A stretch of 7,021 bases of DNA from CAZXPA01 sp964642485 (GTDB taxonomy: Bacteria; Patescibacteriota; Patescibacteriia; UBA2591; UBA6264). Position numbers and translations under genes: made by a program. Location: contig CAZXPA010000036.1 of assembly GCA_964642485.1 (NCBI GenBank), forward strand, positions 1-7,021, given 5' to 3'. Under the pieces are notes generated by a model, which was given only the letters and a program-made list of their open reading frames with translations, was not told the DNA's origin and did no database searches. This document shows, in pieces, positions 1 to 5,549 of the stretch. Within the stretch, counting starts at the first letter, position 1. Each line of letters begins with the position of its first letter.

Positions 1-11
1 GTTGTTATTGT

Positions 12-83
12 GGCCCTGTCGTCTAACGGTTAGGACGCATGATTCTCGATCATGTAATAGGGGTTCGATTCCCCTCGGGGCTA
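12..83 (+). tRNA. tRNA-Glu (anticodon CUC)
   Basis: The full cloverleaf can be folded by eye. The acceptor stem is 12-18 with 76-82 (first pair G-U, sixth pair U-G). The D stem is 21-24 with 33-36. The anticodon stem CATGA/TCATG is 38-42 with 50-54. The variable loop has 4 bases, and the T stem AGGGG/CCCCT encloses TTCGATT. The anticodon loop TTCTCGA places CTC at 45-47 with the normal U33, so it reads GAG. The discriminator is A83, as in Bacillus tRNA-Glu. No CCA is encoded, so the tail must be added by a nucleotidyltransferase. Confidence 0.96.
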
Positions 84-124
84 TTTTTATAAAAGTAGAG
101 ATTTATTAGTTTGTCAGGGACTTG

Positions 125-153
125 TTGACAGAATTATTTCAAAATAATAAAAT
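125..153 (+). promoter_or_regulatory. Putative sigma70-type promoter P1
   Basis: TTGACA at 125-130 is a perfect -35. A 17-base spacer leads to TAAAAT at 148-153, a five-of-six -10. Transcription would start near 160 and meet the terminator at 171-190 almost at once. The -35 is also the right arm of a small TGTCA/TGACA inverted repeat (112-116 and 126-130). The call rests on consensus only; which product P1 serves is unclear. Confidence 0.5.
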
Positions 154-170
154 AGAAATAGAAAATTTGC

Positions 171-190
171 GGAGAACCGTTCTCCTTTTT
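171..190 (+). terminator. Rho-independent terminator
   Basis: The stem GGAGAA (171-176) pairs with TTCTCC (180-185) across a 3-base CCG loop, and five T residues (186-190) follow directly. This is the standard intrinsic terminator layout. It can end transcription from tRNA-Glu and would also stop any transcript starting at P1. Confidence 0.75.
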
Positions 191-220
191 CTATATATTA
201 AATAATATCTTCTTATTTTT

Positions 221-249
221 TTGACAAAACAGGTTTAACTTGTTATCCT
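221..249 (+). promoter_or_regulatory. Putative sigma70-type promoter P2 for the 295-4975 cluster
   Basis: TTGACA at 221-226 is a perfect -35. A 17-base spacer leads to TATCCT at 244-249, which is preceded by TG at 241-242 as in an extended -10. Transcription would start near 256, giving a leader of about 39 bases to the ATG at 295. It is the last promoter-like element before the first gene of the cluster and lies after the terminator at 171-190. Confidence 0.6.
228..244 (+). promoter_or_regulatory. Candidate operator palindrome inside P2
   Basis: AACAGGTT-T-AACTTGTT is a 17-base palindrome with a single-base centre; seven of eight positions pair (the exception is G232 with T240). It fills the spacer between the -35 and -10 of P2, a classic place for a repressor site. 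Its core CAGGTT-N-AAC recurs in the palindrome at 5506-5522. No regulator gene is recognised in the window. Confidence 0.4.
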
Positions 250-267
250 TAAATTAAGGTTAATTTA
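247..267 (+). repeat. Two overlapping palindromes at the P2 start site
   Basis: CCTTAA-A-TTAAGG (247-259, six-base arms, one-base centre) overlaps TAAATTAA-GG-TTAATTTA (250-267, eight-base arms, two-base centre). Both are perfect and cover the end of the -10 and the expected start of transcription. They could be protein sites or alternative leader hairpins. AT-rich DNA makes short palindromes by chance, so the functional reading is weak. Confidence 0.35.
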
Positions 268-294
268 TTGTCTATTTTTAAATAAAAGTAATTT

Positions 295-714
295 ATGGGT
301 GATTTTGAAAGGCAAATCTTTTTAAAAAAGATTGGTTTAAGGGATATGGCCAAAGTAGAAAAAGAGAGGTTTTTAAGGACATTTGAAACTAAAGAAGAGA
401 TTTTTAGATGCTTTCAACAGATCAGGGAGACAATAGAAAGAAGCTGTGGAATAAAATTAAGTAATATTGAAGGGGTTGGCTTAAGAAAAATCACTGAAGC
501 ATGTGTGAAACAAGCAGTCCAGGACGGGATTGATGAGGTGAGCGGTCCTTATATGATTGAACCTCATGACGAAGCTTTTAATAGATTTTTATATCATTTT
601 TACAAGGTTCCGCCGAATGAATTTGAGAATCTTTTTCCTTCAGAGAACGGAAAAGCGAGTGAAGCAACTAGCAGATATTTTAAAAAAATGCAAAATGAAA
701 GGCATTTAATTTAA
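295..714 (+). CDS. Hypothetical protein, 139 residues
   Basis: I do not recognise this protein. It is soluble, mostly helical in appearance and rich in charged residues, with no signal peptide, membrane segment, cysteine pair or nucleotide-binding motif. The N-terminal third is Lys/Glu/Arg/Phe-rich. The middle (about residues 53-80) has GIKLSNIEGVGLRKITEACV, and the C-terminal third carries PHDEAFNRFLYHFYKVPP. The ATG at 295 follows an in-frame TAA at 289-291, so no upstream extension is possible. There is no Shine-Dalgarno sequence. Met18 is an alternative start with AAGGGA only 1-2 bases before it, which is too close to be convincing. It is the first gene after promoter P2 and ends 10 bases before the next gene, so co-transcription with the ATPase and dnaX is likely. 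No helix-turn-helix is obvious, so a role as regulator of P2 cannot be supported. Confidence 0.75.
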   Translation: MGDFERQIFLKKIGLRDMAKVEKERFLRTFETKEEIFRCFQQIRETIERSCGIKLSNIEGVGLRKITEACVKQAVQDGIDEVSGPYMIEPHDEAFNRFLYHFYKVPPNEFENLFPSENGKASEATSRYFKKMQNERHLI

Positions 715-724
715 TTAGAAAAAC

Positions 725-1237
725 ATGACTGAAGAAACAAGCGAACAACCAACTTCTCCTGAACAACCTCCTCAAGAAAAGCCAGTTGAGCCTCAGGTTG
801 AAGCCCCGCCAACTCCAGAAGTTAAAGAAGCTGAAGCTAAAATTACTGGTAAGGAAAAAGTTGAGCCAGTGCTTAAAACAGTTAAAAAAGCTCCACCAAC
901 AGCTCCGCCTAAGGTGGTACCTGATTTAGTTAAAAAGAAAAGCGCAACTCTTAAGGAAATAGAAGGCATTCTTTCTGAGGGTTTAGAGCAAACTTATCAA
1001 AGTTTACCTGACGATCTAAAGCAAGAGTTTAGACAAAAAGGAGAAGAAACTGCTTCGCAAATAGAAAAAATTGTTTCTCAAGCAAAAATTATAGTCCATA
1101 AAATAGTCGATTTGATTAAGAGATGGTTGTTAATTATTCCCGGAGTTAATAAATTCTTTTTAGAGCAGGAGATAAAGCTAAAAACAGGCAAGATCCTAGC
1201 TTTAGCTAAAAAAGAGAAAAAAAAGATTAATCAATAA
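725..1237 (+). CDS. Hypothetical Pro/Glu/Lys-rich protein, 170 residues
   Basis: Two parts are visible. Residues 1-70 are low-complexity and rich in Pro, Glu, Lys, Val and Thr, so probably disordered. Residues 73-170 look helical: a charged amphipathic stretch with coiled-coil character (about 76-120), a more hydrophobic segment ending in WLLIIPGVNKFF (about 122-146), and a Lys-rich tail. There is no clear signal peptide. The hydrophobic segment is broken by charges and could be a peripheral membrane or partner-binding helix rather than a full membrane span. I have the impression that this C-terminal pattern (IPGVNKFFLEQE) recurs in CPR genomes, but I know of no assigned function. It lies 10 bases after the previous gene and 11 before the membrane ATPase, so it may be an accessory factor for that enzyme. 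There is no Shine-Dalgarno sequence. Confidence 0.8.
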   Translation: MTEETSEQPTSPEQPPQEKPVEPQVEAPPTPEVKEAEAKITGKEKVEPVLKTVKKAPPTAPPKVVPDLVKKKSATLKEIEGILSEGLEQTYQSLPDDLKQEFRQKGEETASQIEKIVSQAKIIVHKIVDLIKRWLLIIPGVNKFFLEQEIKLKTGKILALAKKEKKKINQ

Positions 1238-1248
1238 CAAAAAATTTT

Positions 1249-3807
1249 ATGGAAATACAAGGGTTAGATACTTCATATATAGATGTTGGCGGGGCCGTTC
1301 GCGAACAAAGTCAAGGATTATTGGCCAGTCCCTGGTTTTGGTTTATTGTTTTAATTATAGTTATTGGCTTTTTAAGCCTATTTTTTCTTAAAAAATATTT
1401 AAGACGAGCTTCAAAGTTTAAGTTTTCTTTTCAAAATGCTATTCTCTTAATTACCCTACCCAAAGAAGTCCCTAAAAAAGAAGACCAGAAAAAGACAGTT
1501 AAAGAGATGTTATTACCAACAGAGAATCTTTTTGATAATCTTGGTGGTTTAAAATCACAAAAGGGCTGGAAAGCTTGGTTTTCTGGCCGCTCAGATCATT
1601 TTTCTTTTGAAATTGTTTCTGATAAACAAGGGATTATTTCTTTTTATGCTGTGGTTCCCAGGTCTTCACAACAATTTTTTGAACAACAGATTCATGCCCA
1701 ATATCCTGCAGCTCAGATTGAGGAAGTAGAGGACTATAATATATTCTTGCCTCATGGGGAAATTGTCAGCACGAATCTTAAATTAAGAAATCACTCAATG
1801 TTTTCAATTAAAACTTACCTTAAAATGGAAACAGATACTTTAAATGCAATTACTAATTCTTTAAGCCGGTTTGCCGAAGGTGATGCGGCGGCTATTCAAA
1901 TTACTGCTCGCTCAGCCAAACCAGGCTGGCGTCATTTTGGGGCTAAAGTGGCTTCAGAAATGCAGCAGGGCAAAAGCTTGCCGGACGCCCTTAAATCAGT
2001 AACCGGAGGATTGCCCAGGTTTTTTAAAGGGCTTTCTGAGTTCATTACTTCAAAGCCCAAAAAAGATGAGACAGCTGCTTTAGAAAAAAAGCCTCGCCAG
2101 CTTTCACCAATGGAGCAGGAAATAATTAAGTTATTAGAGGAGAAAGCAAATAAAGCTGGTTTTGACGTTAATCTCAGGATTGTGGTTTCGGCTAAAGATG
2201 GCCAAACAGCTCAACACTATTTAGATAATATTGTTAATACTTTTGCTCAATATACTGGCTATGAATATGGCAATGGGTTTAAGATAGCTAAAGGGAAAAG
2301 GAGTAAAATTATTGAGAATTTTATTTACCGGAATTTTGATGAGAAAAAATCTTTTATTTTAAATACTGAAGAAATGACCAGTATTTTCCATTTCCCTTTA
2401 TCAACTACGGAAACCCCTAATATTAGATGGCTGATGGCTAAAAAAGCTCCAGCGCCAATTGATATTCCCAGAGAAGGATTGTTCCTGGGTTATAATATTT
2501 ATCGCGGAGAAAAAAGAGAAATCAGAATTAAACGTAAGGACCGAAGAAGGCATATGTATATTATTGGTATGACAGGAACCGGGAAATCATGGTTTGCTGA
2601 AGGTCTGGCCATGCAAGATATTGCTAATGGTGAAGGAGTTTGTTTTATAGATCCTCATGGAGATGCCATTAACCATATCTTAGAAAGAATTCCTAAAAGC
2701 AGGGCTGAAGACGTTGTCTTATTTGACCCGGGTGATCTAGAAAGACCTTTGGGTTTGAATATGCTTGAGTATGATACTCCTGAACAAAAAACCTTTGTGA
2801 TTAATGAAATAATGAATATCTTTGACAAGCTTTATGATTTAAGAGCAACTGGCGGGCCGATGTTTGAGCAATATTTTAAAAATGCTTGTCATTTGATTAT
2901 GGATGACCCAGAATCAGGTTCGACCTTGTTAGAAGTGCCCAAAGTTTTAGCTAATGATGATTTTAGAAAATACAAATTATCAAAATGTCAAACACCTATA
3001 GTAAAGGAGTTTTGGGAAGAACAAGCTTTAAAAGCTGGTGGTGAAGCTTCTTTACAAAACATGGTTCCATACATTACCAGTAAGTTAACTCCGTTTTTGA
3101 CTAATGAGTTTATGCGGCCAATTATTTCTCGGCAAAAAAGTAGTCTGAATTTTAGAGAAGCGATGGATAATAAAAAGATTATCTTAGCCAAGTTGTCAAA
3201 AGGGAAAATAGGGGATAATAATGCTTATTTACTCGGCATGATTATAATTGGTAAGATTTTAATGGCTGCTTTGGCTCGAGGAGATATGCCTGAAGAACAA
3301 AGAAAAGATTTTTATTTATACATTGATGAGTTTCAGAATTTCTTAACTGAGAGTATGCAGATTATCTTGTCTGAAGCCAGGAAATATCGTTTATGTTTAA
3401 CCATGGCTCATCAATACATTGGTCAATTAGTTAAAGCCGGGGACACCAAGTTCAAAGATTCCATTTTTGGCAATGTCGGGACAAAAGTGGCCTTTAGAAT
3501 TGGGGTTGATGATGCTGAAGTCTTGACCAAGGAATTTGAACCAGTATTTAATGAATATGATTTCTTAAATATGTCTAAATATAATGCTTTTGTTAAACTT
3601 TTAGTTGATAATGCTAATCCTCCGGGTTTTAACATGGCTACAGTTGGTTTTGATCAAGTGCCAGGGGTTTTACCAACTAATCCAGAAGTCGGAAGAATTA
3701 TTAAGGAATTGTCTCGGTTAAGATATGGCAAGAGCAGGTCGAGCATCGAGGCTGAGATTCAAGCCAGGGCAAAAAGAATTTTTAAGCCAAGTAATGAAAC
3801 ATTTTAA
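1249..3807 (+). CDS. Membrane-anchored TraG/VirD4-type conjugation ATPase
   Basis: This is an 852-residue P-loop ATPase of the type IV secretion DNA-transfer (VirD4/TraG, HerA-FtsK superfamily) kind. A short N-terminal tail is followed by one membrane helix (about 29-47, WFWFIVLIIVIGFLSLFF) and a KK..RR cluster, which points to N-out, C-in topology. Residues about 60-400 hold two regions like those before the motor in this family, including FAEGDAAAIQI (208-218). The motor has Walker A GMTGTGKS (440-447), the family motif FIDPHGD (466-472), Walker B YIDEF (691-695) with catalytic-type E694, and AHQY with Q722 as the likely polar sensor. The helical insertion between them (about 540-600, ending in KEFWEEQ) and the segment NKKIILAKLSKGKIG are also typical. 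No relaxase, VirB4 or pilus gene is visible, so its job (DNA export, DNA uptake or protein secretion) is unknown. The ATG has no Shine-Dalgarno sequence; dnaX starts 2 bases after the stop. Confidence 0.88.
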   Translation: MEIQGLDTSYIDVGGAVREQSQGLLASPWFWFIVLIIVIGFLSLFFLKKYLRRASKFKFSFQNAILLITLPKEVPKKEDQKKTVKEMLLPTENLFDNLGGLKSQKGWKAWFSGRSDHFSFEIVSDKQGIISFYAVVPRSSQQFFEQQIHAQYPAAQIEEVEDYNIFLPHGEIVSTNLKLRNHSMFSIKTYLKMETDTLNAITNSLSRFAEGDAAAIQITARSAKPGWRHFGAKVASEMQQGKSLPDALKSVTGGLPRFFKGLSEFITSKPKKDETAALEKKPRQLSPMEQEIIKLLEEKANKAGFDVNLRIVVSAKDGQTAQHYLDNIVNTFAQYTGYEYGNGFKIAKGKRSKIIENFIYRNFDEKKSFILNTEEMTSIFHFPLSTTETPNIRWLMAKKAPAPIDIPREGLFLGYNIYRGEKREIRIKRKDRRRHMYIIGMTGTGKSWFAEGLAMQDIANGEGVCFIDPHGDAINHILERIPKSRAEDVVLFDPGDLERPLGLNMLEYDTPEQKTFVINEIMNIFDKLYDLRATGGPMFEQYFKNACHLIMDDPESGSTLLEVPKVLANDDFRKYKLSKCQTPIVKEFWEEQALKAGGEASLQNMVPYITSKLTPFLTNEFMRPIISRQKSSLNFREAMDNKKIILAKLSKGKIGDNNAYLLGMIIIGKILMAALARGDMPEEQRKDFYLYIDEFQNFLTESMQIILSEARKYRLCLTMAHQYIGQLVKAGDTKFKDSIFGNVGTKVAFRIGVDDAEVLTKEFEPVFNEYDFLNMSKYNAFVKLLVDNANPPGFNMATVGFDQVPGVLPTNPEVGRIIKELSRLRYGKSRSSIEAEIQARAKRIFKPSNETF

Positions 3808-3809
3808 TT

Positions 3810-4898
3810 ATGGTTATCTACCGTAAATACAGACCACAAACTTTTAGCGAAGTAATCGGACAAAACAACATTGTCCGCATTTTAGAAAATGAGATTAAGA
3901 CAAATAAGGTTGCTCATGCTTATTTATTTACTGGGCCTCGCGGCCTCGGAAAAACGACAGTAGCCAGGTTAATGGCCAAGGCTGTTAATTGTCAGAAAAG
4001 AAGAGAAGGCCAGTCAGAGCCTTGTAATCAATGTCCGCCTTGTCTTGATGTTATCAGAGGCAGGTTTTTAGATTTAATTGAGTTAGATGCGGCTTCCCAA
4101 ACTGGGGTTGATAATGTTAGAGAAAATATTATTGCTTATTCAAGGATTCCACCAACCATTGGGGAGTACAAAATTTTTGTTATAGATGAATGTCATCAGC
4201 TTTCTATTTCTGCTTTTAATGCTCTTTTAAAGACCTTAGAAGAACCACCTGAATATGTTATATTCATCTTAGCAACTACTGAGATTCATAAATTACCAGA
4301 AACCATCGTTTCCAGATGTCAAAGGTTTGATTTTGCCAAGGTTGATTTGAATAAAATTGTTAAAAGATTAGAAAAGATTGTTAAGGCAGAAAAAATTAAG
4401 GTTGATGACAAGATATTAAAGACCATTGCTGTTCGCTCTGAGGGTTGTGTTAGAGATGCTGAGAGTTTACTTAATCAGATTTTAGCCTTAGATAGTAAAG
4501 AAATTACTTTTGAAGAGGCAACTTTGGTTATTCCGCCAACTCAGACAAATTTAATTATTGAATTTCTGGAGTTAATTTTTAAAAAAGATGACACCCAAGC
4601 AATTAAAATGGTTAATCAATTAATCAGTGAAGGGGTCAATTTAGAGCAGTTTGTTACAGATTTGATAGAGTTTTTAAGGAAAATAATTTTAACTAAGGTT
4701 GAGGCAATTAATGATGACTTATACTGGCAGCAGGATGATTTAACTCAGAAAAAAATTAAGGATTTGAGCAAAAAAGTAGAGATTAAGCAATTAGTAAAGA
4801 TTATTGAGGAGTTTATCCAGACTAAAACCCAGTTTGGCTACAGTGAGATACCCCAGTTGCCCTTAGAATTAGCTGTTTTAAAGATTTGTGAGGATTAA
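3810..4898 (+). CDS. dnaX: DNA polymerase III subunit gamma (short DnaX)
   Basis: This is the clamp-loader motor that, with delta and delta-prime, opens the beta sliding clamp at primed sites during replication. Residues 1-12 (MVIYRKYRPQTF) are the standard DnaX beginning and fix the start. Walker A is GPRGLGKT (42-49). A four-cysteine zinc module is C61, C72, C75 and C78. Walker B is VIDECH (124-129), with DECH where DEVH is usual. Sensor 1 is ATTE (155-158), the SRC arginine finger is R169, and sensor 2 is GCVRDAE with R215. Residues about 222-362 form the helical oligomerisation domain III. The protein ends there: the tau-specific domains that contact helicase and polymerase are absent, so it is gamma-like only. 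It starts 2 bases after the ATPase stop, which suggests translational coupling, and tRNA-Gln begins 3 bases after its own stop. Confidence 0.96.
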   Translation: MVIYRKYRPQTFSEVIGQNNIVRILENEIKTNKVAHAYLFTGPRGLGKTTVARLMAKAVNCQKRREGQSEPCNQCPPCLDVIRGRFLDLIELDAASQTGVDNVRENIIAYSRIPPTIGEYKIFVIDECHQLSISAFNALLKTLEEPPEYVIFILATTEIHKLPETIVSRCQRFDFAKVDLNKIVKRLEKIVKAEKIKVDDKILKTIAVRSEGCVRDAESLLNQILALDSKEITFEEATLVIPPTQTNLIIEFLELIFKKDDTQAIKMVNQLISEGVNLEQFVTDLIEFLRKIILTKVEAINDDLYWQQDDLTQKKIKDLSKKVEIKQLVKIIEEFIQTKTQFGYSEIPQLPLELAVLKICED

Positions 4899-4901
4899 TG
4901 T

Positions 4902-4975
4902 TGGGAGGTCATCTAATGGCAGGATACATGGCCCTGGACCATGGCATGATGGTTCGAATCCATCCCTCCCAGCCA
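4902..4975 (+). tRNA. tRNA-Gln (anticodon CUG), CCA encoded, C33
   Basis: The acceptor stem TGGGAGG (4902-4908) pairs with CCCTCCCA (4965-4971); the discriminator is G4972 and CCA is encoded at 4973-4975. The weak U1-A72 pair and G73 are glutamine identity elements. The D stem is 4911-4914 with 4922-4925. The anticodon stem CATGG/CCATG is 4927-4931 with 4939-4943. The T stem GATGG/CCATC encloses TTCGAAT. The 7-base anticodon loop is CCCTGGA, so the anticodon is CTG (4934-4936), reading CAG, but position 33 is C4933 instead of the near-universal U. The gene starts 3 bases after the dnaX stop, so the tRNA is probably cut out of the dnaX transcript. Confidence 0.93.
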
Positions 4976-4998
4976 AGTTTGCCTGAAAAGGCAAATTT
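4975..4998 (+). terminator. Weak hairpin terminator after tRNA-Gln
   Basis: AAGTTTGCC (4975-4983) pairs with GGCAAATTT (4990-4998), including one G-T pair, across a TGAAAA loop. The hairpin sits directly after the tRNA CCA end, where a terminator or processing signal is expected. The T tract is only three bases and lies inside the stem, so termination may be inefficient; a role in 3' processing is an alternative. Confidence 0.4.
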
Positions 4999-5022
4999 AC
5001 CTCACAAGAATATTTATATAAT
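4996..5022 (+). promoter_or_regulatory. Putative promoter of the Nudix gene
   Basis: TATAAT at 5017-5022 is a perfect -10. The best -35 is TTTACC at 4996-5001 (four of six) with a short 15-base spacer. Transcription would start near 5029, leaving about 15 bases before the ATG at 5044. The weak -35 and the AT-rich setting limit confidence. Confidence 0.4.
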
Positions 5023-5043
5023 CATAAGCATTTATTTAATCAT

Positions 5044-5457
5044 ATGAAACAAAAAGATCATCCTTGGATTGGTATTGATGCAATTATTTTAAATGAGAAC
5101 AAAACAAAAATTCTTTTAATAAAAAGAGGATCAAAAACATATCATGGAATATGGGGTTTTGTTTCTGGTGTAGTAGATTGGGGGGAAGAAATTAAAGAAA
5201 CAGTAATTAGAGAAGCAAAAGAGGAAACAAATCTTGATATCGAAGTTATTAAATTTATTGGCAGATACTATGATAAGAAGGGGAGGCATCCAACTAAAAC
5301 CATGATTTGTTTGCCCCATATTTGTAAAGTCATTGGGGGAAGACTTGAGGCCGGTAGTGATGCTTTAGATGCCAAATGGTTTTCTTTAGAAGAAATTAAA
5401 AAAATGGATCTTGCTTTTGACCATAAACAGATGCTTATTGATGAAGGTTTAATTTAG
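5044..5457 (+). CDS. Nudix hydrolase
   Basis: This 137-residue protein is a single Nudix domain, the usual size for the family, which hydrolyses nucleoside diphosphates linked to another group using Mg2+. The Nudix box runs from G42 to L64: G42, E48, then R56-E57-A58-K59-E60-E61-T62-N63-L64. It matches GX5EX7REUXEEXGU except that the last glycine is N63; the metal-binding glutamates E57, E60 and E61 are present. WFSLEEIKKMDLAFDH (about 111-126) is the C-terminal pattern common in ADP-ribose/NADH-type and YjhB-like Nudix proteins. Substrate cannot be assigned from sequence; nucleotide sugar, ADP-ribose or damaged nucleotide clean-up are all possible. The stop is TAG. It is 68 bases from the tRNA, likely with its own promoter, and has no Shine-Dalgarno sequence. 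Confidence 0.92.
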   Translation: MKQKDHPWIGIDAIILNENKTKILLIKRGSKTYHGIWGFVSGVVDWGEEIKETVIREAKEETNLDIEVIKFIGRYYDKKGRHPTKTMICLPHICKVIGGRLEAGSDALDAKWFSLEEIKKMDLAFDHKQMLIDEGLI

Positions 5458-5505
5458 TGCTTCGTCGTTGCCATCGTTATTATCTCGAAGTCGCCCAGTA
5501 AAATG

Positions 5506-5522
5506 CCCAGGTTGAACCTAGG
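5506..5522 (+). promoter_or_regulatory. Candidate operator palindrome upstream of the radical SAM gene
   Basis: CCCAGGTT-G-AACCTAGG is a 17-base palindrome with a single-base centre and one mismatch (C5508 with A5520). It lies 27 bases before the ATG at 5550 in an otherwise empty 92-base gap. The core CAGGTT-N-AAC is the same as in the palindrome within promoter P2 (228-244). No convincing promoter hexamers with normal spacing were found here; TAAAAT at 5539-5544 is a possible -10. Confidence 0.35.
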
Positions 5523-5549
5523 TAGAAAACAAACACCATAAAATATATT

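Noticed and set aside
81..98. AT-rich hairpin CTATTTT/AAAAGTAG after tRNA-Glu as a terminator
   Set aside because: It overlaps the tRNA 3' end, has almost no GC pairs and no following T run. The hairpin at 171-190 is a much better terminator.
2988..3635. Minus-strand open frames within the ATPase gene
   Set aside because: They are shadows of a strongly conserved plus-strand protein and have no motif or start signal of their own. The same holds for minus-strand frames at 5131-5319 and 5807-6073.
4767..4779. Run AAAAAAG in dnaX as a programmed frameshift site like that of E. coli
   Set aside because: The phase is AAA AAA G, not A AAA AAG, a -1 shift meets a stop within four codons, and the gene already ends at the gamma length without shifting.
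5460..5490. CTTCG/CGAAG inverted repeat after the Nudix gene as a terminator
   Set aside because: The stem is only five base pairs around a loop of about 21 bases and has no T tract.
5512..5544. Promoter TTGAAC / TAAAAT before the radical SAM gene
   Set aside because: The spacer is 21 bases, too long for a sigma70-type promoter, and no better -35 was found.
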